Counted from the stretch's first letter, positions 1 to 13,674 are shown. The stretch: DNA of 64,000 nucleotides from Cycas panzhihuaensis (GCA_023213395.1 CM041465.1:71617741-71681740), one strand, 5' to 3'. Numbers and translations: made by a program. Notes: generated by a model from the sequence alone, not told the origin.

Positions 1-1740
1 ATGGGAAACAGGGGGTAAAAAGAAAGAAAATGGGTAGCCTCAAAAGGGCTAACCCTCCCAACTAAATGGTCCACACATCCCCAAGTGCTCAAGCCAATGA
101 TTAAGAGGTATAAGGATGCTCACTAGTAGGTGGAAAGTAGGTTTTTTTCAAATAAAAAAGGGGTGGTAAGAAAGTTGTAAAAACTACAAAAGTCACAAAA
201 GTTGCAAAGTGTAACTTTTGCAAGATTTTGCAAGAACGAGCCCCAAAGCTGAAAATGCATGAACTAGGGCTAGAAACTAGGTTATATATTATCCTTAGTG
301 ACTGGTTGCAGGCACAACAAGGGGCTGCCTACGTTGCAATCAACAGAAATCTCCATTCTAATAGTTTTTTAGGTAAGTAAGGAAGGTACAGAGGAGGAAA
401 AGGAAAGGAGAGAAGGGGGATGCCCTTGAGGAGAAGGCACGTGGGTGTGATACCCTGCCTAAGACTCCTTTCACTCTCTCATGAACCTCTTTTCCTGCTA
501 CCTCCTTGAAAAGACCCTAAAAAAACTTGAGGAGGAAGTGGCCAAGCAAGCAAGAAGGAGGGTTTACCTCCTAACACAACAGAGGGGAAGGAAAAACTTC
601 CCACATGCGAGTAAGAAAAAGACTAGCAAAAGAACATCTATGCTATGAAAGGAAAAGATGAAAACAGATTTGAAGGTACCTAGTAAGGGTAGATCTATGG
701 TAGGTCTACCAAGCAAACTGGGTGAGAAAGAGAGTTCCTTTTGGGGGTTGCTAGAAAACCCCTACAGTATAGCAGAAGAGGAGCATAACCTATGAAAAAG
801 GTGAAGCTTGAGGCTTGGTAGGATGCTTAAAGCATGGCTCTGCCTTAGCCAACACTACTACAGACTTACAATATGCATTTCCTATGTTGTAGGAGCTGGT
901 AGCTAGAAGGTGGAGCGAGTACAACTGAGTTAAAACTTGTTTTAGAACTTGTTGAGAGGAGAGGAGAGGAAAAATGAGTGAGAAGAGAGGAAATGGAGTG
1001 AATTTTGGGTTTATAAACCTAACCCTAGCCCAACGAGTGATTAGGGTTCACCCTGGGCATGAATCAACTCGTTGCCATGTGGCAATTTTACATTTAATAC
1101 AAAATTATCATGGCCAGACAAAAAAAACATTATGGACAGTCAACCCATGGAAAATTTCACAGTACCGCGAAGTTTGCCACAGTACTGCAGAGTTTATAAC
1201 ATTGTGGCCAAAGCTAAGGTAAAAAGAAAAAATGGGAAGCCCAAAGACTCCTAAAAGGGGGGGGGAGATCCTAGATCCTAAGGGAGCATGTCATAGTACC
1301 AAGGTAGCAAGGAGAGGTCATGGAACCTAGAGGGACCACAACAGACAGGAAACGATGGTCAAGAACTCTAAAAAAGGACACAAACGACTCATAAGGGTGA
1401 CAACCATATCTAAATGGGGTGTTAGAGTTTGTGTCATACCAAGAAGCAATGCAAAACGAGCTATGAGAGCCAGAAGTACTTGGGGACATCGTGGAGATAT
1501 GGCAAAGGGTCATGGAGTGCCATGGGATGTGTATCCTGAGTCGTCATAGGCTACAGAGTATCGAAATGTAATATGAACATGTAAGCAATGTAGAGTGATC
1601 TCATAGTCAATCAATCAAGATATAATGTGCATGATGAGCCTCAATCAACCACCTCTCAAACTAATAAAAGTGAAGATAGAAGCATACTTGAACTTACCTG
1701 AGTCAAGTCACCCGTGTCCATTCCCAGTATCTAGGAAACA
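1..1740 (-). repeat. Diverged LTR related to element T (partial or solo)
   Basis: The right half resembles the LTRs of the Tat-type element T. Positions 1001-1120 match 13035-13130 (shared segments such as AGCGAGTGATTAGGG-like and CACGTGGCA-like blocks), 1540-1555 shares GTCGTCATAGGCTA with 13494-13507, and 1685-1740 matches the LTR terminus (ACTTACCTGAGTC, TCCATTCCC, then TAGGAAACA). The match stops at AAACA, the T-family LTR boundary. The left 950 bases align only patchily, so the left edge is uncertain and the sequence runs off the window. The small frames here have no recognisable product. Orientation is taken from T. It could be a solo LTR or the 3' LTR of an element whose body was replaced by the adjoining microsatellite. 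Confidence 0.5.
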
Positions 1741-3275
<1,535 letters not shown>

Positions 3276-3284
3276 TACCCATGA

Positions 3285-4079
3285 TATCATGGCCTATGAA
3301 AAAGGAAAATTCTCCCCTTATTATTCTTTGCAAACGGAACCCTAAGGAAACTAAGTTAACATCTAGTATTATTGTTGATCTAGGATATAATAAGGACTTA
3401 TCCTATCATGATTGATGAAAAAGCTAATGATTAAGAATGGGAATCTAAGATCAAGACTAGTGAATAAGAACTAAAAAATTAAATAATGTAGAACATAGTT
3501 ATACCAAAGGGTGGAAAATAAAGCTTGTTGATGTTTCATGGAGGAATATATTAAGATCTAATATGTCACTGTTTGTGTAAAATAATTTGGATTATAAATA
3601 AAGACTCGAATAAAATCTAATTTTTAAAGACATCCCTGATAATATTATGGAGGACTATTTTAAGGATTAGAAGGCATTAAGGAAAATATTTAAAAAAGAA
3701 TTTTCATTATTACATTATGATAGTGAGGTAATAAATTAGATAAATAATTTAAAATAGGAATCTAGGGAAATGATATGAAGTTATAATATTAAGACAAAAA
3801 CATTTACGAAGACCGTAGAAAGCAACGTAGTTGATGAGTTACAAAATAATGATTTTTGAAAGTTTTTCTTCTAAAATATCAAAGAAGGCTACATATCATG
3901 TCTACATTTTATCAATAGGTGATAGACATGGCTATAAGCTTAGAAATAGAAGATATGACAGAGGCACAACATCATACAAAATTCTTAAAGTGGGAGCAAA
4001 CAAAGAAAATGACTTCTATCAAGGAGTTATATAAGCACCTAGCACAAATAATGAAGAATTTGATACTATAGGAAACAAC
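3285..4079 (+). pseudogene. Element E, 5' fragment (gag side), unrecognised
   Basis: Low-complexity-free sequence starts right after the microsatellite. The longest open piece is 3831-4034 (67 codons, basic, ending in TAA); it has no domain I recognise. It ends at the B insertion site, and the sequence GGAAACAAC continues into TGTAAAGGG at 32001 when B is removed. The first 130 bases ([20 protein letters not shown] translation, 3288-3415) resemble 59835-59975, which suggests a second related copy there. The placement upstream of the zinc knuckles makes a gag role likely, but this is inference. Confidence 0.4.
4075..4079. repeat. Left target-site duplication of element B (ACAAC)
   Basis: ACAAC directly before the B 3' LTR is repeated exactly at 31995-31999 after the B 5' LTR. 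Five bases is the usual duplication length for Ty3/Gypsy integrase. Confidence 0.85.
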
Positions 4080-5054
4080 AGATCCCAAAGTGGAGTGTGG
4101 TTAGTGAAGAAATCAATCACCAATATTTTTCCTTGAGATCTTAGGATGTTAGTGTAAAATTCCCAATAATATCAATAAAAGAGTGATTCCATAAAAAGGA
4201 TACTCTACATCAACTTATGCATACTTTCTATTACTCCAATATAAGAAGAATAATACTTCTATTAAACTAGAAAAACCTCCATTTAATGGTGAAGAGAAAA
4301 AAAAAAAAAAACAAAGAATATGCAAGTCATAATGAAGAAATGATATAACAATACCACAAGGGGCCTCCAACTTCCCAAGACTCCTTCAATGAAGCTTTCA
4401 CTCTCCAAAATAGATGCTTGAAGTGTTGAAATTTGCCTCCTCTATGGTCTCTAACACCTTCCAAGTGTTGCCTCAATGTTGCTCCCATGTCAAGTGTCTC
4501 TTATACATAAGAACCAAGTCTCCAACATCAAAAATAAGCTCAAAATGGCTCAATTTATAAAAAGAAATCCATCAACAACCAAAATACATATTTTCCAAGT
4601 GGTATTTATGCAAGTTAAATCACCAACAACCAAAATGCATGTTATCCAAGTGGTATTCATACAAGTCTAAACCATTTTAGCCTAATACCTAGGGCTAACA
4701 AACTCAAATTAAGCTCAAATTTTGTATACTTATAGGTAGATATGTCTCATTTGTGTCATTAAAATTTTAGTTGATTTGGATATCATTTGCTCCTATTTTC
4801 ACCAATTTAAAAATGGTATATGCTTGTTGTTTTTTCTATTGGCCATAGGAACTATTTTTGTAAAATAGGGCTTGCCATATAGTCAAATGATATATTTTGA
4901 ACCCCACCTTTTACACACATGTAATGGGATGTGTCTTCTTCCTGCCTATAAAATTTTACATTATTTTAACACTATTTGACCGTATTTCTTTTAATTGTGC
5001 CAATATTTAATATTTTCTTCTTTGTGTAGGCATAAGGTAGATCCTTCTGGATCA
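4080..5054 (-). repeat. 3' LTR of element B
   Basis: About 975 bases matching 31011-31994 along the whole length (for example GATCCCAAAGTGGAG at the left and GGTAGATCCT then GGATCA at the right). The first base is A instead of the expected T of TG. The 195-base frame starting at 4476 lies inside this LTR and is not a gene. Confidence 0.9.
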
Positions 5055-6345
5055 TGGCCCTCCTTAGAAAACAACCAACTCTTGTTTGACTTAGAACTGA
5101 AGATGGAGGAATCCTTGTTCCCCTTACTACCTACTAAACCACTTGGCCTTATTAGGTAACTATCCTACTACTTCAATCCTAAAAGACTCATGTGTATTAA
5201 GTCTTATTTTAGTGGATTTTCTCTCCAAGATACAATCCTCCTTGAGAGGCTCCTCACTCTCCAAATACAAGTCATCAACTAAAGGTAAAGTGGACTAGTC
5301 TTGCTTCTCATCTAGCATGGTGGGCTTAAAGAGTTTTAAATATTTAGCATTTACTACTAAATATATTTACATATAAGGTGGAAGATCAAGTTGGAAAGCA
5401 TTTCTACCTACTTTCCTCAAAATCCTAAATGGTCCATGCCTTATAGGTTTGAGTTTCTTGCCTTCTCCTTCCAATCTCTCCTTGCTCAAGTATAACCAAA
5501 CTAAATCTCCTTCTTAAAAAGCAAACTCTTGACTATGATTTTCATGTCTTTTCTCATACTTTTGCTGAGTCCTTAGAAGTTGATCTTATACTTCTTTGTG
5601 GACTCTTTAGATCTTCCCCAAGTATCTGAAAGCCTTGTCATGCCCCTCCTTCTCTTTGGCAGATCCTTCCTTAGCTTGCATGGAAAACTCTAAGTCAAAT
5701 GGACTTTGAGGTAAGTATCCCAAACAAACTTCAAAAGGTGTTTTAGAGTGTGATACATGCATTGCCCTATGGAATACAAATTCTAAAAAAGTGAATGATT
5801 TACCCCAAGTCTTTAGATACTTGGAATTGTATCCCCTCAATAAATGTACTAAAGTTCTGTTCATTACTTCAATTTGTCCATCTATTTGAGGATGGAAACT
5901 TGTACTCCTCTTCAATTTAGTATCCATCATCTCCCATAGTGTCTTCTTAAATGATGAAAAGAATCAAGTGTCTTGATCTGAAATGATGGAAAAAGGCAAA
6001 CCAAAATTCTTCCATACATGCTCAAAGAATAACTCAGTTATCTTTTGGTTTTATGATTATCTTCTTACAAGGTATTTAATATATCATCTTACTGAACCTA
6101 TCTACAACAACAAAGAGATAGTCATGTTCCTTCCTAGTTATGGGAAATCCCCATAAGAAATCCATGGCGATACTTTCCCAAGGCCTAGTAGGATTATGTA
6201 GTAGTATATGCAATCCTAATTTTCTAGTAGAAGGCTTAGAAGTATTATATATTACATATGCTTTTACATATTTGCTTATATTATTTTGCATCTTTGGCCA
6301 TACAACATATCTTTTTAAGTTTTCTAAAGTCTTCTCTATATCAAA
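5055..6345 (-). pseudogene. Element B integrase (main part) and 3' region
   Basis: Read leftward from 6345. The frame resumes inside the HHCC zinc finger after A (HFDIEKT at the junction), with Trp-Pro-Lys-Met and a degenerate second Cys pair (Y-V-I-Y-N where C-x2-C is expected) near 6250-6290. The catalytic core follows with RPWESIAMDF and VVVDRFSKM near 6080-6190 (first Asp). Around 5860-5930 comes FHPQIDGQIEVMNRTL, the region around the catalytic Glu, with GYLPQSPFDL near 5690. Frameshifts and stops separate these blocks. The function would be cDNA insertion. A polypurine tract (AAGGAGGG on the - strand) abuts the LTR at about 5056-5066. No clear chromodomain was seen. Confidence 0.8.
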
Positions 6346-6350
6346 GTGAC
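6346..6350. repeat. Left target-site duplication of element A (GTGAC)
   Basis: GTGAC immediately before the A 5' LTR; the identical five bases follow the A 3' LTR at 28960-28964. Joining the B sequence across one copy restores the - strand reading frame GHFD of its integrase. Confidence 0.92.
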
Positions 6351-7525
6351 TGATTCATTTTCATATCTTTAATTTTATAATACTCTTTAAAATGCCTTGT
6401 TATACTTACTTTTCATGTTTGTAACCTTCATTTAATAGAAAAATGCCATTGAGATGCTTAAAAATATAAAACAAGTACAACCAAGTAGACTACAAGTGGT
6501 CTACAAGTACAACCAAGTAGACTAAAAGTGCAATCAAGTGGCCTACAAGTACAACCAAGTAGACTACAAGTATAACCAAGAAGACTGCAAGTGCAACCAG
6601 TGCAACTTGAAGTGCAACCAGTGTGCAACCAATGTTCTTGAAGTGCAACCAATGCAACCTGAAGTGAAACCAGTGTAACCTGAAGTACAACCAGTACATC
6701 CTGAAGTGCAACCAGTGCGAAAAATAGAAAAATTAAAAAAAAAATAATGGGAAAATGATCGCGATTTTGACAGGGAAAAAGGAGTCTATTTTGTGCAAAA
6801 TTTTAGGAGGACATTTTTATACATGTCCTCTATGCAATAGAAAAAAGAAAACCCTAGAATAAATGGATTTAAGTGAGTTTTTCAACCATTCAAGAGTTCG
6901 TTGAAAAACTAAATCAGGAAAACTATTTAGAAAGAAAATATACACAACAGGGTTTTAAAATGATAGAATTTCTTCAAGGAAGGGAGGACAGACACCCAAC
7001 AATGGAAAACACAGTAAGAGGAGCAAAACTCATGGAAAGATAATGACAAAAAAACTTTTCAAAGAAGAAGAACGACTCCAAGATTAAAAACTACGTAGGA
7101 GAAAAAGAAGTGCAAGAAGAAATCGATAGAAGGAGCGACAGAAATTACCCAGATCTGTTTGTGGGACATTGAAGGCTTAGTTGCAGCTAAAAGAAGAAGA
7201 GAAACAGTCGTATCAGTCCAAGAGAGATGCAGACAAAAATCTTCTCCAAGAAAAGGATTTTTGATTGAACGACAACCAAAACTTCTCACGCAGTTCATTG
7301 GTAATTATTCCAAAGAGTGTGTAGCAGCCTAAAATGTGCCTAGCACTCATTTCTTCTCTCCCAACTTGCTGTTGTAGTCCTATGCATGCTCAATAGAGCA
7401 TAAACATAAGAAATTTTGTAAGGAAATTTTTAAATAATTTTAAATTAATGTAATATTATTGTAAATTTGTTCTGAATTTATTTCGATTAGACTAAGTCTT
7501 TATTTTTTCATTTAAATTCAGATCA
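6351..7525 (+). repeat. 5' LTR of element A
   Basis: 1175 bases from TGATTC to CAGATCA; it matches 27844-28959 throughout, including AATGCCTTGTTATACTTA near the start and TAATATTATTGTAAATTTGTTCT near the end. It is longer than the 3' LTR mainly because of extra units in the internal minisatellite. Confidence 0.93.
6475..6720 (+). repeat. Minisatellite inside the A LTR
   Basis: Imperfect units of about 21-22 bases of two related kinds: CTACAAGTACAACCAAGTAGA (left part) and CTGAAGTGCAACCAGTGCAA (right part). The 3' LTR carries a shorter array at 27963-28140. The Cys/Leu-rich frames on the - strand here are translations of the repeat. Confidence 0.9.
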
Positions 7526-7531
7526 AATATT

Positions 7532-7543
7532 TGGTATCAGAGC
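7532..7543 (+). other. Primer binding site of element A
   Basis: TGGTATCAGAGC, the standard plant site complementary to the 3' end of initiator methionine tRNA, lies six bases after the LTR end and would prime minus-strand DNA synthesis. Confidence 0.95.
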
Positions 7544-7709
7544 TAGTTTTCCTAAAACCCTTGGGAATTTAAGGATTTTTAAAGAAAAAAAAAAAGAAAA
7601 CCCGCTTTGCTTTAGCTGTGAATTTTTTTTAATGAAAACTAGGTTCCAATATTTGTTGATTGGTGAGCCTTTAACCGAACTACTTGAAAGAGAGCATAGA
7701 CAGCGAAGG

Positions 7710-8750
7710 AAGATGACTGAGCCGTAGAAAAAGATGAAGGAAAGGTTTGTGAAGATGGAGCAAAACCTCGACAGATTAACCTAGCTTGTGGCACAACTAG
7801 TCTCTCAACAAGTTGCAACTTCTTCAACAGCCAAAGGCATAAAGAAGGAAGAAGATGAACTGATGAAAGAGGAAACAAATAAAGAGATGGTAGAAGACCA
7901 ACAAAAAGAGGAAGAAAATGAAAATCCATTGGTAATAACACATCTATTCAAGGTAGAGGCAAAACTTGAATTACCCATCTATGATGGAATCTTAGATGTT
8001 AAAAAGTTAGATGGTTGGTTGGACCAACTAGAAACATATTTTTCCATTTATGGGTATAAAAACTGACAGAAAATTACTTTTGCTAGGTTTAAATTGTCTA
8101 AGCATGCATTAGTTTGGTGGAATGCATATCTTAAATCCCATAATGTAAATGAAATTACCTAGTATCAATTTAAAATCCTCATAAAGAAGCAATTCTATCC
8201 TATTGGGTATGAAGAGCAGTAGAGGATTAAATGGCAATATTACCGACAGGAAAAAGGCTAAAATATCCAAGACTATACAACAGAATTTCAAAAGCAAGCT
8301 GTTGTGTTAGGCATCTCTTTACTGGGTAAAGACATCATGCTGAAGTATATTGGAGGGTTGCACTAGCATATTTAGCAAGAACTTCAATTATTTGAAGTTA
8401 AATCGCTTGATGAGGCCAACAAGAAGGAAATTGCCATAGGAAAGAGGAACAAGAAGGTTTTTACTAAGAGGAAAAGGTTTGCACCTCAAGAAGGTAGAAA
8501 CAAACCTGCCCAAGGAAAGAAATTTCCAAGTAAACTTGGACAACAACTGATTGGGGGTTTTGGCAAAAAGAAACATGCCAATACCACTCAAATCAAAGTC
8601 ACTTATACACATTGTAAGCGAGCGGGTCACATCATAGAAGATTGTTGGCTCTTACACCCAGAGAAATGACCCAAGAACAAGGGAAAAGGTAAAGGTTTAC
8701 TTAACTCTATAAGTGATGAAGATGTTTGTGGCATTGAAGGAGCCAATGGG
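7710..8750 (+). pseudogene. Element A gag (capsid and nucleocapsid)
   Basis: The frame starts at ATG 7710 (MTEP, then a stop) and stays in one register into pol. After a lysine/glutamate-rich N-terminal part it shows the retrotransposon gag core: ELPIYDG near 7968, WLDQLETYF near 8015 and HALVWWNAYLK near 8103. A basic linker precedes a zinc knuckle at 8604-8645 with spacing C-x2-C-x4-H-x4-C, whose first Cys is now Tyr (TAT). Gag would package the RNA in virus-like particles. At least eight in-frame stops (TAG, TAA, TGA) and no frameshift are seen. The core is similar to that of element B. Confidence 0.88.
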
Positions 8751-9236
8751 AAGCTAATGCTCATGGCTAATACAGAGCCTAAAAATAACCATCAACAAGT
8801 TGATCCAGAGATTAGAGAGGAGCTCTTCATGGTAAGAATCCAAGTGAAGCAAAGTATGGTTAATACCATCTTTGATGGAGGAAGCCAAAATAATTTAATC
8901 TTAGAGGCATTAGTAAAGAAGTTAGGATTAAAAATGCATGCATATCCAAAACCATATCCTCTTGGATGGCTGTAAAAAGATTCAGAGTTGCAAGTTACTC
9001 ACCAATATAAGTTTAAATTTACAATTTATAAAAAGTTCATTGATGAAGTTGAATGTGAGGTAGTTCCTTTAAATGTTTATCAAGTTGTGTTTGGTAGCCC
9101 ATATCTCTATGATAGAGATGGAGTTCATCATAGGAGGTTGAGAAAGATTCAACTCATCAAGGATGGGAAATCATATTTGATCAATACATCAAAGCCACAA
9201 AAGAAGATCTCTCTCATATCTTCTCAGTAAGCGAAA
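8751..9236 (+). pseudogene. Element A aspartic protease
   Basis: Continues the gag frame without shift. The active-site loop reads IFDGGSQNNLI, with the catalytic Asp at 8874 in DGGS rather than the usual D-S/T-G. The later conserved segment EVVPLNVYQVVFGSPYLYD (8961-9117 region; usual form ends in LG-PWL) supports a retropepsin that would cut the Gag-Pol polyprotein. A stop at about 8973 and one at about 9228 interrupt it. Confidence 0.82.
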
Positions 9237-10740
9237 AGATTGATTAATGCTTGTAGGAAGTTTGTGCTGCTGATGATAAAGCAAAAGGTGGAAGAAAAAG
9301 AGCAATCAGAGTCCTCAATCCAGGCGTTAGATAGGAAAAAAGTGCAGCAGATTGAAGGCCTAAGGAATAGGTACAATGACGTATTCTATGATCCAAAAGG
9401 GTTTCCCCCTAAGAGGACAATTGAACATGAAATCTAGTTGGTTATTGATTCACCTTTGCCAAATCTTAATCTCTACCAAAACTCAATTTTAGAGAATGAA
9501 GAGATTAAAAGGCAGATTCAAGAACTCTTAGACAAAGAAGTGATTAAATCGAGTTGTTCCCCATGTGGTTCACCTATTGTTTTGGTGTCAAAGAAAGATA
9601 GAGGATGGAGAATGTGCATTGACTATTGAGCCTTGAACAAGATCACCATAAAGAATCGACATCCCTTACCACAGATAGATGACTTATTGGACCAACTATA
9701 GTCTGGAAGATATTTTAGCAAGTTGGACCTGAAATTAGGCTACTGTCAAGTTTGAATCTGAGAGGAGGATACTTGGAAGACAGCCTTTAAATCGAAGCAA
9801 GGGTTGTTTGAATGGTTGGTGATGCCTTTTAGTTTGTGCAACACACCTGCCACCTTCATGAAGTTGATGAATGAGGTATTAAGACCCTTCAATGATGACC
9901 TTGTAATTGTTTATCTAGATGATATTCTAATTTTCAGTCATACTTGGGAGGAGCACCTCCAACATGTCAAGCAAATGCTCAAAGTTCTTCAAGAGAAGCA
10001 GCTGAAACTTAATCTGAAAAAGTGCGAGTTTGGAAAGCAATCTCTCATCTTCTTAGGTTTTGTAGTTGGATGAGAAGAATTGAAGATTGACCCAGCAAAG
10101 ATTAGAGTCATTCTCAATTGGCCCACACCTAAGACAACCATGAAGGTAAGAAGTTTCATTGGTGCATATCAATATTTAAGAAAAATTATTTTTAGATTCT
10201 CTCAAATTGTAGCACCTCTTCATGCATTGACGGGAGCACATGCAAAGTTTCATTGGGAGAATGAACAAGAGAAAGCTTTCAGGATTTTGAAACAAAAAAT
10301 TTTTGAGGTGCTAGTGTTAGCTTTACCCTCATTACAAAAACCATTTGAATTGGAGACTGATACTTCAGGCTATGCCATGGGAGCAGTGTTGAAGTAAGAG
10401 GGAAGACTAATAGCATGCCATTCAGAGACATTTAATAGAGCTATCATAAACTACCCAACTTACGATAAGGAGCTCTATGCATTGCACCAAGCAATCAAGA
10501 ATTGGAGATCGTATTTGTTGGGAAAAGAGGTGGTCATCCACACTAACTACAAGCCTTTGAAATTCTTGCAGACTCAGTCCAAATTGTAGCAGGCTAGGCA
10601 CATGAAGTGGATGTCTTATTTGTAGTAGTTTTACATCATGGTCAAGTATAAGAAAGGCACGACAAATAAAATTGTAGACTTGCTATCCAAACCTCCTCAA
10701 TAGCAAGGTATTTCTAGTTTATTGATAGCTATGAAATTTT
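9237..10740 (+). pseudogene. Element A reverse transcriptase and RNase H
   Basis: Same frame as gag. RT motifs in order: RTIEHEI (about 9418), EEIKRQIQELLDKEVI (9501-9548), GSPIVLVSKKD, MCIDY-stop-ALN (9613-9639), [31 protein letters not shown] and the catalytic YLDD at 9912-9923. The connection (LNWPTPK, 10113) and RNase H follow: LETDTSGYAMGAVL with the first Asp at 10359, YDKELYALHQAI with Glu near 10470, and YKKGTTNKIVDLLS near 10650. The proteins would copy RNA into DNA and remove the RNA strand. About fifteen stops are present, many at codons where relatives have Arg or Gln (DYRALN, QVRIREED), and there is no frameshift. Confidence 0.93.
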
Positions 10741-11055
10741 AACCTTTCTGCCATGATGAATATGTTGATTTATACTTGGAAGATGAGGCATTCAAGCCTA
10801 TATTTAAGCAGTTATAATAGGGAAAAGTAGTTGTTGATTTTTAGCTAAAAAATAGCCTTCTCTTCAAGTAAGACAAGCTTTATATTTCAAAGCATACAGA
10901 CTGAATAAAGTGAGTAAGAGAAGCTCATACCTCTCGAGTTACAGGATACTATGGAGTGGGAAAGACATTATTGTATTTGTAGTGATATATATATTGGCCA
11001 AATATGCATCAAAATGTGACTACAATAATACGGGGATGTACATTGTGTAGCACAT
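10741..11055 (+). pseudogene. Element A integrase, N-terminal zinc finger
   Basis: The polyprotein frame runs through a decayed linker (several TAG/TAA stops) into the HHCC zinc finger: EAHTSRVTGYYG (His at about 10921; the second His of GHFG is now Tyr), YWPNMHQNV at about 10991, and CTLC at 11037-11048. The frame is cut after CTLCST by element T. It resumes at 27686 with SKPG, the normal continuation of the motif (C-x2-C then about SKP). Beyond that the catalytic core is deleted. Confidence 0.88.
11051..11055. repeat. Left target-site duplication of element T (CACAT)
   Basis: CACAT precedes the T 3' LTR and is repeated at 27685-27689 after the T 5' LTR. Removing T with one copy restores the A integrase frame (ACA TCA AAG CCA). 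Confidence 0.93.
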
Positions 11056-13662
11056 TAGACGCGCGCCTACGGGATAGATACCTAACTAAATAGGTGTGGT
11101 GAGAGTGGGTGATGATATGATCGAGGAAGAGACCTATAAGTAAAGTAATTACCACGCCGGGTGCCCCGTGTGCCAGATCGCGAGTTCGGGACCTACAATG
11201 GAATGTGGCTACCAAAGAGTGATCCCCCACCACTTCGAACAAGAGGTGAGGAGGCGTAGGGTTAGCCTGGGTTGACCTAAGGGAAGGATCCTCCCACCCT
11301 TGGATGGCCGGAAGGGGAAAAAGATGAACCTTTAAGAGTTTCCCTAGAGCGGCGGGAAACGAAGGAGGATAAGCAAGCGACGGGCCTATAGGCGTGGTCA
11401 CTTTGGTTATCCGGCGGAGCGAGGAACCAAAGGAAAGCAAGAGGGGCGACCCAAGAAGGTGGGTTAAGGTATGCCTAAGCAAACTAACCGGGCACACGGG
11501 TAATACAGAAGGCAAGGAGCTTGCACGACTAAGAAGAGGAGGAAAGGTGAGAAGGGTGGTTCCTATAGCCTTTCCTATGGGTAGCAGAGATGCATGCAAT
11601 AGAACAAATAAAGCATAACCGAAAAGCAAAGTTAAGTTTCCCTTTTGTTCTCCAATGTGTTAATTACTAGAAAGGAATTCAAAAGGAAAGAGTAGGGCGG
11701 AGTGAGGCGTGCACCTGGACCGAGGGCATGCGTGATGAGGGCCTTCTCGAGGGGCACCAAACTACTCCACGAGGTACGTCAGATGTGAGGCATCGCGGCA
11801 GATTTGGAATGAGGGGCTCCCTTACCTTCCCCGGAAGAATACGGCAACGGAACGAGCGGAAAATACCTTTTGCGCTCTCCAAGCACCTGCAAGCAACGGC
11901 AACCTCTCCCTTTCTGGAGAAAGGGTACTAACATGCAATGACGAGATTCTAACAACACATGTCTATGTAATACAAATAGGAACTTAAACACATATATGTT
12001 AGCATCAACCCAACGATGATAGTATGTAAAAGAGGGCAACCAAAGCGAAGGGAAAGTAACCGGTAAGCCTCGGAGTGGCCCACCTCCCGCAAAGAGCACC
12101 CTAACCTCCCCCCAAAGGCCACAAGGCAGCAAGGGCAAGGCCGAGGAAGATGGCTGGAAATAACAACAAGGAGGCGGAGAGGAGCCAGAGAAGACCTACG
12201 GCGAACCGGGACGCTATGAAGAGCAGACTGGGTTGCCGGGAGAAGAGTTGGACAAGGACAAGCAGTCAGGACTTACGTAAGTTGCCTAGACCTAAGTTTA
12301 AGCCCTCAAACTAGCGCTGCAACGTGTGACAGCACTGATTTCAGCGGCTAAGAGAGGGCCAACAAACCCTTGTTTGAGTGCCAAGGACAGCACGAGGCAA
12401 GAGGGAAGATTTGGGGGGCTTAAAGCCACTTGAGGAGCGTGGAAGGTGGTGCGGAATCCACCCAGCTCATTCCCAAATCCTATGTCAACCCTCAATACCA
12501 CTGCCTTGAGCAACAAACGCAGGTAAGAGGCACTATGACAGAGGTAGAACAGTCCACTGAAAAGAAGAAAAAACAACCCTCACAAAGACAAGCAAGAAAC
12601 AAGCAAGATAGAGCATCAATATCACAAGAGAAACAATTCAAATCAATAAGTACATGAGTAGGAGAGGCAAGATGCTTGCCTCAGCCAAGGGATGGCAAGG
12701 AGAGGCTGAGAAATCAGCCCAGAACTGTGGTGTAGCAGGTTTGGGGCCCTTCTAAGGAAGTTGGAAGGAGAACACCTGCACTTGGAACACTTGAAGACTG
12801 CCCGGGGCAAGAATCTACTGAAATCCCTCCAAGGGGCCCTCTCCAAGGTGTGTGAGGGGCTAGGAAGATGTCCTAGCCACACCAAAGGAGAGTTGGGCGC
12901 TGTAGGAGAGACGCAGGTCCTGTGGTAGTAGCAGGGTAGTAGAGAAGAGCAGAGCACGTGTTTCCTTTTCCTTGAGGAGCAATCCAAAAAGTGAGCCAAA
13001 AGTTCTCAAAAATGAGTAGATCATGACTTAAGTACCCAACCCACACCCTAAAGCGAGTGATTAGGGCACTACTGGGAGCGAGTTAAGTTGCGAGACACGT
13101 GGCAGTTTCGCAATAAATGCGAAATTACCACTATGATTTTAAAAATAAGTTAGAATACCATATGTTAGAATCACAGATCACGGATATTCCGGCTTCATGA
13201 AAATCTCACAGATCAACCCGTATAAAATAAAGTTCACCAATTGTGGGCAAGCGTATGACAAAAAGAGCCAATAGGGGGCTAAGACACCCACCCGAGGGTA
13301 CACAATCCAACAAACGGGTCCAAAAGAGCAAAACTAGGGCTCAAACGGTGTGGCAAGTCGACCAAACAACGACGAGTCATCACACGGGCAGAGGTGGCGC
13401 AAACTGAGTGGATCTTGGAGCGAGGAGGATAAATGCGGGAAGTGGAGTGGCCACCAGGGTGCCACACTTGCTGGAAGTGTGCCCCTGCTATAGTCGTCAT
13501 AGGCTAAAATAAGTGTAGACGAAGACAAAGTTGCCTACAAAGCCACACGCATACAGACATGCAAGCAAACACTCATCAAATGAAAGCGATGATAAGGCGA
13601 GAAACATACCTGCACTTAACTGAGTCGGTGATTCTGTATCCATTCCCGGAAGCTAGGAAACA
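11056..13662 (-). repeat. 3' LTR of element T
   Basis: 2607 bases, matching 25071-27684 closely. In the first 100 bases I count four differences, all transitions (for example TAGACGCGCGCC against TGGACGCACACC). It ends TAGGAAACA; on the element's strand it starts TGTTTCC. The outermost TG has become TA on the + strand. The short frames within are not supported as genes. Confidence 0.95.
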
Positions 13663-13674
13663 CTGCCCCCTTGG
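13663..13674 (-). other. Polypurine tract of element T
   Basis: CTGCCCCCTTGG on the + strand, read CCAAGGGGGCAG on the element's strand, directly before the 3' LTR. This is the expected primer position for plus-strand DNA synthesis. Confidence 0.85.

Noticed and set aside
11009-13528. Several 60-206 codon frames, mainly on the - strand
   Set aside because: They lie inside the 3' LTR of T (with counterparts in the 5' LTR), have no domain and are not conserved between the two LTR copies.
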